DNA of 64,000 bases from Pelecanus crispus (GCF_030463565.1 NC_134654.1:18057702-18121701); one strand, 5' to 3'; shown: positions 24,760 through 37,570, counted from the stretch's first letter. A program made the numbers and translations. The notes: generated by a model from the letters alone, not told the origin.

Positions 24760-26486
24760 TTAGTTTAAAACCATTACTCCTTGTCCTATGACAACAGGCC
24801 TTGCTAAAAAGATTGCCCCATCCTTCCTATAGGCCCCTTTTAAGTACTGAAATGCTGCAATGAGGTCTCCCCAGAGCCTTCTTTTCTCCAGGCTGAACAA
24901 CCCCAACTCTCTCAGCCTGTCCTCGTAGGAGAGGTGCTCCAGCCCTCGGATCATTTTGGTGGCCCTCCTCTGGACCCTGTCCAACAGGTCCACATCCTTC
25001 TTGCACTGAGGGCTCCAGAGCTGGACACCAGTGCTCCAGGTGAGGTCTCACCAGAGCAGAGTAGAGAGGCAGAATCACCTCCCTCAACCTGCTGGCCACG
25101 CATCTTTTGATGCAGCCCAGGATTCAGTTGTCTTTCTGGGTTGCAAGCGCACATTGTTGGCTCATGTCCAGCTTTTCACCCACCAGTAACCCCAAGTCCT
25201 TCTCCACAGGGCTGCTCTCAATCCCTTCATCCCCCAACCTGTATTGATATCGGGGGTTGCCCTGACCCAAGTGCAGGACCTTGCACTTGGCCTTGTTGAA
25301 CCTCATGAGATTCACACAGGCCCACCTCTCCATCTTGTCCAGGTCCCTTTGGATAACATCTTGTCCTGGTGTGTCAACTGCACCACTCAGCTTGGTGACA
25401 TCTGCAAACTTGCTGAGGGTGCACTCAATCCCACTGTTTATGTCATTGATAAAGATGTTAAACAGCACCGTTCCCAGTACGGACCCCTGAGGGACTCTAC
25501 TTGTCACAGGTCTCCATGTGGACATTGAGCCATTGACCATGACCCGCTGGATGCAACCATCCAGCCAATTACTTATCCACCAAACAGTCCACCCATCAAA
25601 TCCATATCTCCCCAAATTAGAGAGAAGGATGTTGTGGGGGGCCATGTCGAACACTTTACAGAAATCCAAACAGATGACATCCATTGCTTTTCCCTTGTCC
25701 ACTGATGCAGTCACTCCCTCATAGAAATCCACTAGGTTGGTCAGGCAGGACTTGCCCTTGGTGAATCCATGCTGCCTGTCTCGAATCACCTCCCTGTCCT
25801 CCATGAGCTTGAGCATAGCTTCTAGGAGGATCTGTTCCATGATCTTCCCAGGCACAGAGGTGAGGCTGACAGGTCGGTAGTTCCCAGGGTCCTCCTTTCT
25901 TCCGTTTTTAAAAATGGGCACAACATTCCCCTTCTTCCAGTCAGCAGGGACTTCACCTGACTGCCATGACTTTTCAAATATCATGGAGAGTGGCTTGGCA
26001 ACTACATCAGCCAATTCCCTCAGGACTCTGGGATGCATCTCATCAGGTCCCATAGACTTACATACATTCAGGTTCTTCAGGTGGTCTTGAACCTGATCTT
26101 CCCTTACAGTGGGAGGGGCTTTACCCCCCTCATCCCCATCTTGTGGTCCATCGATTCAGGAGGGGTGAGCAGAGAGGTTGCCAGTGAAGACTGAGGCAAA
26201 AAAGTGTTGAGTACCTCAGCCTTCTCCTCGTCCGTTGATACAAGTTCGCCTTTCTTGTTCATCAGGGGGGTACGATTTCTTTAACCTTCCTTTTCTGGTT
26301 GATATACGTGTAGAAGCCCTTCTTGTTATTCTTTACGTCCCTTGCCAAATTCAGCTCCATCCTCACCTTGGCCTTCCTGACCTCCTCCCTACAAAACCGG
26401 GCTGTTTCCCTGTACTCTTCCCAGGACACCTGTCCCTGCTTCCACTGCCTGTGCAGTTCCCTCTTACTCTTTAGTTTGACCAGCAT
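24760..26486 (-). pseudogene. CR1 ORF2, linker plus reverse transcriptase, disabled
   Basis: The linker (26262-26486) ends in a frameshift at a C6 run (TGA at 26262-26264). A second probable one-base loss sits in a T run near 26197, and a further TGA lies near 26158. The reverse transcriptase then reads open from 26053 to 25124, with NYRPVSLTS, the motif A segment [16 protein letters not shown] (motif B) and FADVTKL at motif C. Motif C should read FADD: the second aspartate has become Val through GAC to GTC at 25397-25399, which removes a metal-binding residue. A TGA follows at 25124-25126, and a one-base insertion near 25030 shifts the frame to the tail ending at 24760. Copy A shares the last two lesions. 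Confidence 0.9.
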
Positions 26487-26489
26487 GTC

Positions 26490-27548
26490 TCAACTCAGCC
26501 ATGCTGGTCTCTTCCCTTCCTTGCCTGATTTTTTACACTTGGGGACTGATAGCTCTTGTGCTCTATGGAAGGTGTCCTTAAAGATCTGCCAACTCTGTTC
26601 CGTTCCCCTGTCCCTGAGGACTGTCTCCCAGGGGGTCCTTCTGACTAACTCCTTGAAGAGCTGGAAGTTTGCTTTCCTAAAATTTAGAGTCCTGACTGTA
26701 CTCCTCGCTTTTCCCATGTCCCTCAGGAGCGTGAACTCCACCAACGTGTGAACGCTGCTGCCCAAGCTGCCTCCAGTCTTGACATCACCGACGAGCTCAC
26801 TTGCATTGGTGACCATCAGATCCAGTAATGCGTCCCCTCGGGTAGGGGTGTCTATTACCTGGCTTAGGAAGTCGTCTATGCATTCCAGGAATCTCCTGGA
26901 TTGCCTACAGCTCGCCGTGTTGCTTTTCCAGCAAATGTCAAGGTGGTTGAAGTCCCCCAGCAGGACAAGAGTCTGCAAGCATGAAGCCTCCCAGAGCTGG
27001 AGGAAGAAGGCTTCGTCAGCAGGCTCCCCTTGATCAGGCAGCCTGTAGTAGACACCAGCCACAAGGTTCCCTTTGTTGCCTCTGTCTCTGATTCTTACCC
27101 ATAAGCTTTCAACCTGCTCGTGGCTATTCTTCAGGGACAGCTCTTCACACTGTATTGATTTCTTTATGTAGAGGGCAACACCTCCACCCCTCCTTCCTTG
27201 CCTGTCCCTTCTGAACAGCCTGTAGCCATCGACAGCCACATTCCAGTCATGGGATTCGTCCTACCAATTTTCAGTTATGGCAATCAGGTCGTAGCTTTCT
27301 AGTAGCACAGCAGCTTCCAGCTCCTCCTGTTTGTTGCCCATGCTGTGTGCGTTCGTGTAGAGGCATTTCATCTGGGCTGTTGGCCACGTCGCAGCCTTAG
27401 TGGAACACCCCTTGTTTCCCTTGAGGTGTTTCACGGAGGTTTCCTTGTTAGCTCCTACTACCTCAGGAGCCCCCAGCTCATCTCTGCAAGACTTTGATTG
27501 TGCTGCAGCATCCCCAACACACCTCTGGACAACAGGCTGAGTGCTCAA
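26490..27548 (-). pseudogene. CR1 ORF2, endonuclease region, disabled
   Basis: This is the apurinic-type (exonuclease-endonuclease-phosphatase fold) endonuclease of a LINE. Motifs include CLYTNAHSMGNKQEELE, the Glu-containing ITENW, RRGGGVALYIKK, LVLLGDFNHLDICW and the HTLVEF segment. The normal SDH catalytic triplet reads SVH here (D to V, codon 26751-26753). A TGG TGG pair has become TGG TAG at 27261-27263, splitting the frame, which resumes 21 nt later at 27239. A second in-frame TGA (26490-26492) ends the endonuclease part after RPAWLS. Function is excluded. Confidence 0.9.
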
Positions 27549-27634
27549 AGTAGCACCCTATCCCTCTAACCATTGCGTACCATCCCACAGCTGGTCAGAG
27601 GCAAGCCTGCTATGTTCCCCCTCCCCCTTCACAT

Positions 27635-27790
27635 CTAGTTTAATGCCCTGTCAATGAGTCCCACAAGCTCCTGAGCAAAGACTCTCTTTACCCATTGAGA
27701 AAGTTGGCTCCCATTTGACGCCAGCAAGCCTGGTGCCATGTAGGCCGTCCCATTGTCAAAAAAACAGGGGACATCTGATCTCGAGCTGAG
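27635..27790 (-). pseudogene. CR1 ORF1 C-terminal remnant
   Basis: The reading frame ending at the TAG of 27635-27637 shows NGTAYMAPGLLA, then SQLSQWVKRVFAQELVGLID, then RALN before the stop. I recognise this as the end of the CR1 first open reading frame, the esterase-like C-terminal part of some subfamilies. It lies about 90 bp upstream of the recognisable ORF2 fragment, the right order for CR1. It is truncated on its 5' side by the element boundary. Confidence 0.6.
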
Positions 27791-30700
27791 ACAGAGTGCC
27801 AGCCCCAGAGGATGCAAGGCCAATGTTATTTACAGGTCAGGTGGGTGCACGCAAGCTTGGCACATCTTCAAGCCCCCTGTCATCTCTTGCAGTTACCACT
27901 TACTTCCATGGTACCAGAATGGGCAGGAACAGCATTTCTGGGTGGTAAAGCTGCATGAGACATGAGCCAGCCTTCACATAGCTCAGCTGCTCTCAGCAAC
28001 ACCGTGGGCAATGCTGTTCCTGTTTGTGCTGCAAAACAGTCCTGGTAGTGGAAACAACTACATTGTTTTGCAGATGAAACGCATTAGGAAACTGCAACTA
28101 GTACAGCAGTGGAAATGCTTGGTAAGGAGCTCAGAAGACACCAGTAGAGTGCTCAGCCACAATAACATGGTATAAAAATAAGTTAAACTCATCTTTTCCT
28201 TGAAAGGAAAAAAAAATAATCTTGGGATCGTGCTTTCATTTGAGGAATTAATTGGTTCAACTCTTATTTTATAAAAAATTTTTCCTTCCATCTCTAGAGA
28301 ATCTATCTGAACACTGTACCAGTGATCAGAAAGTCCTCTTTCTGCACCACAGTGCAGTGAATGTCTGGGTATACACCTTGTTCTCACTAGCCCTAATGAA
28401 CACATTCAACTTTCAGCATGAATTCAGCTTCATTGACTTTAGCAGGAACTCTTTTAACATAAATAAAGTTTGTACATATGCAGAGGTGTTTGTAGGATCA
28501 TGGCCACACAATTAATATAGAACTAACTTTAATAAACCTAATTAGGGTCATTCCCCAATGGTGTGAAAAGTAGAGGAGAAAAATCACAAGAGGGGAGAAA
28601 TCATAAATCTGATCGACCACGTGTTACTTTCCCACAAGTGGGTGACCTCGGGGTAGGACTTCAGAAAACTCCCCTATAAAACTGGAGCTACAGAAAATCA
28701 AGTTGGCTGCATTTAGATGGATCCATGGAAAATACTTTTCTTTTTTTCCAGCAGTACCTTTTGGCTCAGAACCATTTCTTCCAGTTAGGAGCTTGGTAAT
28801 ATCCCCCACATTAATGATGTCAAAGCATGGAAAAAAATAACCAAGAGGAGGAGAAAGAGTGTGTAAAAGCCCTTTTGGAAAGACTATATTCTAAAGAAGG
28901 GGAGCTTTTTATGGTGTTTAATAAATGTTACATAGGCAAAAAGAGAAGTCAGTTCTGGTGCTTGTTGTCTTGCCTTCTTCAGAAAGGCAAGGACGTGAAT
29001 GTAACCTGCAGCATTTGGTGGCACAAAACCAGTTCATTCGCCCACTGGCTTTGTGGCCTTGTTTCACTACCATTGATGAAGTTGTTCTCAATGGAGCAGA
29101 GTAATTTCCTCCACTTGTCCTCATCTCTCTAGCTCATAGGATCTGTCCCCAAAACCAACCAACCCAAATCCACAAGAGGCTGTGGGCTTTACAGCACTGC
29201 CTACCTTGACCCCAGCACCTGGGTCTTTCCCATGTGGCCAAATCTTCAGCAAGTCTAAAGACTTCGAGCCATCTAACAGCGTTTTGAAAGCTGGATGGTA
29301 TCTCTGTGCCTTGGGGGAAGGGAAAGAAGGAGAAGTGTCCTTTCCTGGGGTGGACTATGACCCTCCCTGACCCACGGACACTGCCAGTGCTTCCAGCGAG
29401 AGCACAGCTGGAGTGAGCAGACAGCAAATGTGTGCTCTGCAAGAGAGAGAAGGCTGGAGTTTTCCAGGGTAAAGCATTTTATCTGGTTCATGTCCAATTA
29501 GAAATCATTCTGTGGCCTACAACAGCTTCTTATCTGGCATATCGTGAAACCACTATTTCAGCACAATTTACAGCCTTTTGGGGAAGGGAGAACTTGGTTA
29601 TTTAGTAACTTCCCTGCTTACCCTGAGGAAGGTCAGATCCTTTTGTTCCCTGCCAGAACAGTGAAAGCTGTAAACTACAGGAGGGAGAGCATGATGGGAG
29701 CTTGTACTTACAGTGCAGTGCACCTGGATAACCCTGCAAACAGCCGTACAATACAGGCAGGTCACCTATGGGGAAGCAGAATATTATGGGATTGATGCAT
29801 CAGAGCATGGTACACAGCAGCAGTGCTGGAGGGCAGATTATGAGCTGAGTACTACAACACAAAGTACATGGATTGGATGCATTTTACTGAGATTTGGATG
29901 AAATCTGCTGCTTAAAACCAAGCATTCAGTAGATGCCAGGAGGGGCTGATCCCCATTTATTTCCCCTTACTAGCCTTTTTCCTGTTAGGAGATGGAAAAT
30001 AGCAAAGCAATCTTCAGTTTTTCTTCCCCACAGCTGCTGGCGCCTCTAAAGCATAGTGTGGTACCCAGCTTTGCTCCCAGGCTGCGTTGTCAGTGGCTCT
30101 CTCAGCTTGCAGGGTATTGCAATGTTTGTATGGGCTTATAGCATGGTAAAAAACCCCAAGGCTAAGGCAGGAATGAGACTAACTTGCCAAGGAGCTTCCC
30201 TCCCAAGAGAATATTTGTTAATACATTTTAAAATCATAAGGATTTTTAAGGGGAAAAAAGTTAGCAACATTATTTCTATGCTGCCTTGTGCCCAAAGTTT
30301 CATGGATATTTAATTGTTGTTATTTTCAGACACCTCAGGCAGGCTTGCATGACACAGACACTACAGCCTCCATCTAGGGGGAGAAGCCAGCTGAACACGC
30401 AGATAATTGTTGCACTAAATTTTCTCATGAACCTCACTGAATTTCCAACCCAGGGTTTGGGGAATAAAGATTAAAAAATCCTCAGGGCTCAAAAAATTCA
30501 CAAGTGAGAGAAGGAAGCACCTTCCATTGTTGCTACACATTTGTTAACATTTCATTTCACAAGAAATCAATACAGCCCAAACTGTTTCTGCCAAAACCAC
30601 AAAGGAACAATGGTCCAGGGGCTGCAGCCTACCTGGAGATTTTTTTATCACCCCACGAAGGTATAAAACAAACACTTTTCCTCTGCCTCCCTGTTTATTC

Positions 30701-32034
30701 TGAACAATATTTGTCCAAGAAAGGCTGAAACTTATCTGCAGGAAGTTTGCAGAGGAAAGATAGTGGATGAACAGAGAATCAAGAAAAGCATTTTGAATAG
30801 TCCAAGCAAAGATGGCAAAGCTGTAGTTCCCAACATCTTCTTCATCTCAGCTTGCTTGCTCAGCCTGACAATCAACATCTTATTATGCAGTCCTAACATT
30901 TCTCTGAAATTTAAACAAGGCATCGGTAATGGAGTGTGATCGTCAAGGTCACTTTCTGGAGAGCTGTCTTTAGCCCAGTGGTCGCTAGCTATTTAGGAAT
31001 AAAAATGACAATTTCACTAAAGCAAATTACATCCTGGAAGTATAATACACTTCAGTGAGTGCAATGGAAATGATCAGATGGGGGATCCAGCTTGGAATAT
31101 ATTAGCTTTCACGTGTATAAAGCAGGTTTCTGGGATCCTGAAACATTCCAATGTAGCCCTTAAAGAAAGAGTGCCCCCCCTTCATTTATCTCCAGGTACA
31201 TGGATTTATAATTATAGTCTGTTTAAAGAAGCAATCTCTTGCTATTGTATCTGGATACATCAGCCTATTTAGAGTGTATTTCCTGGAAGGTTCTTTACCT
31301 TGCAAAAAAGAATTATCTTTGTCACGGATAGGGAAATATGACTTTCTGCACATAAAATGCTCCTTTAACCTACCACACAGTTTCCATTATTTCTTTTCCC
31401 ATGCTCTTATCTGAAGAGAATCTTTTTCTTCCTCCATTCAGGAACTAGCTCCCGTCTGCTTTAGCCAGTAATTGCCTGGGGCGTCACAGTAATTCCTGTG
31501 ATGATTAACCGATGTCACCAAAGCCAGGTTGTGACATCACAGAATGAGCAGGTTCCTTTTGGGAACAGATAGATTTATTTATCTAGATTTAACCAACGTT
31601 GGCTAATGCCATGTGGTGTGTATTTGCCAAAACCTCAGGATGGATTTTCTCACCTCATAGTGGAATAAAAGACAAATCAAGGCTGGGGAAAAGGGAGAAT
31701 ATTTGGCAATGCATATTCAAGTCACCTTGAAATTAATGCTTGGAGAAGATGGTGGTCTTACATATAGCGAAAAGAAGGCCTGATGGATGGGTGGTGAAGT
31801 AGATCCATAGGTTCACTGGAACATGGCACCAAGGTGGCGACAAGACTGCGTATGGAAGAGGAACATATTTAAACTTACCTGCAGCAGGCCAGTAATTTCC
31901 AATGGGCAACTTTTTATGCCTTTCCCCATTTCACAATGACCCCATACAGAATGACTTGTAAAATTATCATATTCTCAATTTCTATTCTATTTCTGTTCAT
32001 ATTCTACCAGTTCTGCTTTGCACAGAAATCTAAC

Positions 32035-32085
32035 ATATCCTAAGCCAGAACTGTGTCACTGACTTCAATGGAGTTAGGCAGAACC
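32035..32085. repeat. Possible old interspersed-repeat fragment
   Basis: CACTGACTTCAATGGAGTTA followed by GGCAGAACC resembles the TGACTTCAATGGGAGTTAGG phrase common in ancient amniote repeats. It is short and low confidence. Confidence 0.25.
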
Positions 32086-35000
32086 AGCCTTGGAGCGGGA
32101 TGTGCTCCTGGATGCCAGGTGAGCAGCATTCACTTTCCCAAGGAGGTTCACACTGGCTGCAGAGAAACCCTTCACAAGTGTCTGAGTGACATTCAGATTA
32201 TTGGGGTTTTCATTTATTAACATAGCAATTTGTTGTTTAAGATGAAAGGGAGGAGGAAGTCTTTCAAATAATCTTGTGAATAGAATTTTTTTTTCCCTAG
32301 TAGAATGACAGCTTTTTTATGTTAAGTGTATTCCTTCTAGCTACAGTGCACATGCAAAGAAGCAGCATAATGCCACATGCATGCAGTTTGCTCACATGGA
32401 AAAGAAACCCCCCCAAAACCAAGTCTAACATCAAGGACAGACCCCCAAACCTGAGCTAGTTATTGTTAACAGCCTCCTCAGTCTTGCAAAGCTTTACATT
32501 TCACTCAGCTCTTCTTAGAGTTGAACAGAATGGAACCACTTGTTCCCTAGCGTCTATCAGAGGTGTGCACCTCTGTGGGAACACAGTGTCTAATTTCAAA
32601 GTGGCAAAAGGATTTTAGCTGTGCTCTTTTGGAGACAGTGGTCACGACCACAATGTCTACTGGACTGGACTGTCCTGCTGGCATTTGTTTCTGAAGTGAG
32701 GGCTGGAAGGATATAACAGTCCCCCCATAAGACCTCCCTGGCTTTCAGCAGTAGAAAACCTCTGAGGTTTCCCAGTCATTTCCAAAAAAAGTATCTGTCA
32801 TTTTTCCAAAAAAGACATCATCACAGTTGGAAACATCATGGTTGCTCGCTCCAAAAACACATGTTGGAACTTTAACCAGCCTCACCAGAGTTTTACCAGT
32901 TACACCTAAAACAACCTCAGGAACGGCAAAATTGGTATGGAGGGAAGAAGCTAGGCCTGAAAGATGATGTCCTGGTCTACCCTATCCCAGTGACAGCCAT
33001 TACTGCCTGGCTGCTGGCAGAGCTGTGCTATTGGCAACTGCAGGAGTAGCTGCCCACATATCACAGGATGCCCCAGTCCTATTTTGGGGCTGAGCCATGC
33101 TTTTTCGTATCACATATCACAAGTGCCACATGCAGGGCCACGTCTCCCTCTGCTGACACCATTATACACACTGGCTCATGAGCCTGTTTGTGCCACTGAG
33201 CTAGTTTTTTTCATGTAGCAGTAGATATCTACATTGTGAGATGCTGGGAACTTGGCTTCAGATTCCAAGGAGCGAGAGTTTGAAGGTGATGCACAGGCTG
33301 CCTGTGCTCAGGTTACAGGTTGCATTGCTCTACCTCATGCAAGAGCATCTCACCAATAAAGCCCTGTACTTTGCATTTAATTGAGGAGGCAGCTCAGAGA
33401 GCTGGTGTACATTACATACCACGATGCATTTACTGGAAAAATCTTGAAACTTTCATGAAACTCCAAGCAGTGAAAAATAATTGTGAAGACCATGTGTTTG
33501 CAACTTGATATCCCTGCTTTGCTTCCTAGAGTGGCTACAAAATTCAAATGAAATCTTCAAGTCTGCCAACATATTTTGATCAGAGGCATTACATCAGAGC
33601 ATACCCCTCCACTAGGAAAAGCCAGAGCAATGACATCTTTAAATTAATTTTGAGATTAAGTCACTTTATTTATCACAATCTGACCTCTCCTTGACATGAC
33701 ACCCATAGACAATGCTGGAGTCACTGCCTTGATACACCAGCATTGCTGGAGATGGAACAAATTGAGAAGAGGCATTCTTGTTCAGGCAGACCTCAGTAGG
33801 AACAGAGGAGAAATGCTCTGCCTTGTAAACAATGTCAGGAGCCCAGGCCTCTGCCTACAAGGAAGAGCTTTCTGGTGCTGCAGTGTCCTGGCACTGCCTG
33901 CCCAATCCAGCCCATTTTCCCCTAAGACTTCTCCAGAGCCATTAGCAGAGGTCTGAATGACCCTGCTCCCCGTTAGCAGTGAGACCATGCATGTCCTCCT
34001 AGCTGGGCAGAAGAGCATCAAGGCACCTAAGGGACATCTGGGAGAAGTACAGCAAACACCAGTGGTAATAACCACTGTGATCGAGAGACAGCAGGGCTCA
34101 TGGGAGGTGCTGCAGTGGCTACATACAACTGGCCATACCCTGCTGGGCTAAACACCACTGAAATCTAACGTCATTTCCTATTGACTGAAAATTAACTCTA
34201 TTCCAGCCGAAACCAGGACACCTTGAACCTTGAGAGACAACTGACCAGCAGGAAACACATGGTTCAGGCATGTCACAATGATTTAGACTATCTTAAAATG
34301 TCCCTAAATCTTTGCGTATTGCCCAATTTTATGGTGTCAACTGTCCCTGCACTTTGAAAGATTCAAGCATCCCAAGGCTGGGAACAGGACCAATTTGCTG
34401 AGAGCTCACAGACACGAGATTAAAACCTAAAACATTAAGAGCCTTCTGGGGTTTGGGTTTCCCCCCACTTCCTCTCTTGCTGGAATCAGGAAGTGCAAAG
34501 AAGCAACTGTGAAAATAAAACTTAGTTTCTTTTCAGAAAGTTAGTTGAACTTTTTGAACTTTATGTTTCATTCCTGTTTAGGGCAAAAATCCAAGATAGT
34601 TATTCCTGTACTTAAACCAGGTTCAGTCATCCTTAGTAATTAAGGGCACTAGATCAAAAATTAAATTTATTGTACCAGTAACACAACCACAATGGATCTC
34701 CATAAAATTTAACCACACGGAGAAGTGGGTTGCCTGAGATCTGCCATTGAAGCAGGCTTTATTGCATTTATATATAGAATCATGAAAAATAAATTAAGAA
34801 TGGGGACGACCCTTTGTCTACCTAGAGGCCCAGAAAAGATGTTTGCCTCTGATACAGTTTGAAAATTAGCATTTTATAGGGCCTGGGATGCTGCCTGACA
34901 CACAAAACACTTTAAAATTCTGTAAATAATGTAAGTAAATTAACAAGAGATAGTGACTGCAATGAATAAAACATAACTTAAGTACCTTTCTGTTTCCTCT

Positions 35001-36316
35001 AAAGCCTAGAGGAAAAAAGTGACTAGATTCAGCTCTTGGGGGAAAAAAATTGCAAGTACTTGTAATGTTGGTAGGAGAATACACAGATAATTAGAGAAAC
35101 ACAGAAAAGTCAGTCTGAAGCATCTTCAATTGAACTATGAGAAAATCCAGGCTTTTGTGGCCAAGGCAAGTCCCTTAGGTTGAGTTTTAGCCTCATCTCA
35201 GGCAGTCCAACACCCGCTGAGTGTTCAGGAAGATCATCAGGAATAAGTCTTCCCCATTCCTTGCTACCCCTGCTCTCCCTTCACCACCCCACAAGCCTAT
35301 TTAGAGGACATTGCTCCTAGGGAGGCTAAGCACAGCTCAGGGGGCTTCCTCTTTCCAGTATGGGCTGCTGTGGCCCACCGCAAAGTCTTCTGCTGTCTCC
35401 AAAGCAAGTCAGAGCTCAGAGAGCCAGGGAAGAGCAGGGAAGTGCAAGTTCAGTGCTTCTTGCTCTGCTGTAAGGGATGTGACTGTAGCTGACATCCTTC
35501 AAGGTGACGAGCATGACCATCACCAGCCCCAAACCTCTTCCCAGATTAACACAGGGCTCTCCTTACTTCATTAAGTCCACCTGAGAGCCTGGACATACCT
35601 GAGCAGTCCTAGCATGGCTCTGTCTGCAAGGTAACATGTGGCTACCATGTAGACTTATCTTGGGACAGAGGAGAGCTTGGGCCTCTCTTAGCATTGACTG
35701 AGGTATAGATGGGGTTGCCTACTTGCTTGCACAGCCCCCTACATCCTTTTAAAGAGAGAAACTTCCATGAGGATTTGGTATGACTTTGGACAAGAAAATT
35801 AGTTACCCATGTGTGAAACAAAGCACATGTCCCAAAGGAGAGCTATGAGGTCAAATGCATTACAGTTGGTGAGGCATTTGGTTGACAAAACCTGTATTTT
35901 TACATTTACACTTTGGATCTGGCCTTGGAACCCTAACCTGACATCCCTGGCTAAGGCATAGTGGGAATCTTGCAGCAGCATGCCGGCTCTGAGGCGTGAG
36001 CCTTATCAGATGGGCTAGAAATATGTCAGCAAGAGCCTCTCCCAGGATGTTTTGGCTTGTGATCCGAGATGAACACCTGGAAGCCAAGAGGAGCCTGGAA
36101 CAGATTAAATGAATTGGCCAGACTTTCTCATCTTGTTAACATGCTGCAGGCTTCATTTGTGTTTTGGCCAGGGATTCAGAGTGGTTCTTTATTTGATTCA
36201 AACCAGATAGCCCGTCACAAATCCAAAACTCCTGCTTGTATCAGCATCACCCACATACTGTCCCTGCAGAAAAAGGTCTTTGTGACAAAGGCATCTCTGA
36301 CAAAAATCAGACAGTG

Positions 36317-36333
36317 CACACACACACACACAG
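36317..36333. repeat. (CA)8 microsatellite
   Basis: Short uninterrupted CA repeat. Confidence 0.9.
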
Positions 36334-37424
36334 ACTAGGGTTTTGCTGCAGGTAAAAGCTAGCAGAATATTCCACTTTGTCTCTTCTTTTCCACCTTTCA
36401 TCCCCTTTTCTCACTCCTCCACTTCTAGTTTCACTGCTCCAGATCACAGGAAGATTCAAACCACAGCAGCTTCCAGACCCTGCATCAGAAAGTTCAGCTG
36501 CAACCTCTACAAGGACAAACTAACAACATCTCTTTGGAGAGCCTTAAACACAACCACACCATGTGCCATGGCCACATGGCTGGTGCATTGTGTCCCACCA
36601 CTCCAGACAACAGCTTCTATTAATTTTCCTCCTGAACAGCAACTTTCTTATCTCATATTTGTGGAAGAGACTCAGAGGTCCTGCAGAGATCAGGTTTCTG
36701 TAGCTATCTTATGCCTTCAGGAGATGTGTGGCAAGGACAAGCACATGACACCAGCTACGACGCATATACACTGCCATAGCACTCTGCTCTGACCCACCAT
36801 CCCTGTTTCACCTGACACTCACAAAAACTTTCTCTCAGGGAACACAATGTCCCATAAGATATAAATAAATTTAAATTTATTTGGGTGGCAATATTCAACG
36901 AAGAAAACCATAACGTGGGTGAGGACCCAGGACAGCAACACCACAGGCATGAGAGAAGGTCTCTCTCTATGCTGCTCCTAGACCAAGTGGTTTCATGATC
37001 AGGGAAGCCCCAGCCTGTGTGTTCGCATTTGCAGGTAGCAAATAAGAGCAAAACACTTCAAGAGAAAGGCAGCTTCTTCTCTTGCCACTACTCCTGCCAA
37101 GGACCCAACATCTCATCAATCATTTCCATGTGGTTCGTGCTGACAATATGAAAATATGCTCCATGCAGACATTAAACTGCTAACATCAACTACCAAATCA
37201 AAAAAAATGGAAGGATTTTATCAAGTACCATTACTGCCAGATCTGCCTGTGTGTAAGGCCTTCCAGCAAGTGTATAAATCATTGAGTTAAACTGTACAGA
37301 GTGGGGCATACGGCCCTGCTGCTAGAAGAGAGCTTGGCTCACAGGCAAGGGAAATGGTCCTGACCTGCACTTCCAGGGAAGCACTATTAGTGCCCTCTCA
37401 AGTCTCTGCACAGCCAGCTTGAAG

Positions 37425-37545
37425 CAGGAAAAAATTGGGTTCTACCCCAAACTCTGTCATTTATTCATTTTATGATCTTGGGCAAGGTACAGCCCCATTT
37501 TTGCCTCAGTTTCCCTAATTTAAAGTGGAAGTGAGCCCAGCCAGC
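37425..37545 (+). repeat. Ancient MIR-type SINE (sense)
   Basis: Sense MIR landmarks are present: CTCTGTCATTTATTCA, ATGATCTTGGGCAAGG, GCCTCAGTTTCCCTAATTTA and AAGTGGAAGTGA. The central CTTGGGCAAG...CCTCAGTTTCCC pairing is diagnostic. Confidence 0.65.
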
Positions 37546-37570
37546 TTCCAAAAACTGCTTTAATATTCAT

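Larger units (their letters stand above)
24515..27800 (-). mobile_element. CR1 LINE, long 5'-truncated copy (copy B)
   Basis: This antisense CR1 spans about 3.3 kb of an element that is roughly 4.5 kb when complete. The 3' end (24515-24555) is a run of ATTCTATG-type octamers, diagnostic of CR1. Reading along the - strand from the 5' side, it contains the C-terminus of ORF1 (stop at 27635-27637), ORF2 endonuclease (26490-27548), a linker, reverse transcriptase (25124-26053), and the ORF2 tail (stop at 24760-24762) with 3' UTR. About 20 bp of the usual 3' UTR (the segment holding AAGGGTCCC) is deleted relative to copy A. The 5' boundary is soft; recognisable homology fades between 27780 and 27825. 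Confidence 0.93.
27801..37424. other. Intergenic sequence, no gene recognised
   Basis: Apparently unique sequence upstream of the long CR1 copy. A motif-dense patch at 31460-31620 includes TGTGACATCACA, a GTTCC/GGAAC inverted repeat and several ATTA/TAAT cores. A CA microsatellite is present at 36317-36333. No open frame gave recognisable protein. Confidence 0.65.

Noticed and set aside
25124..26053. 309-aa reverse-transcriptase frame as a functional gene
   Set aside because: It is an internal piece of a decayed CR1 element with a mutated catalytic motif and stops or frameshifts on both sides.
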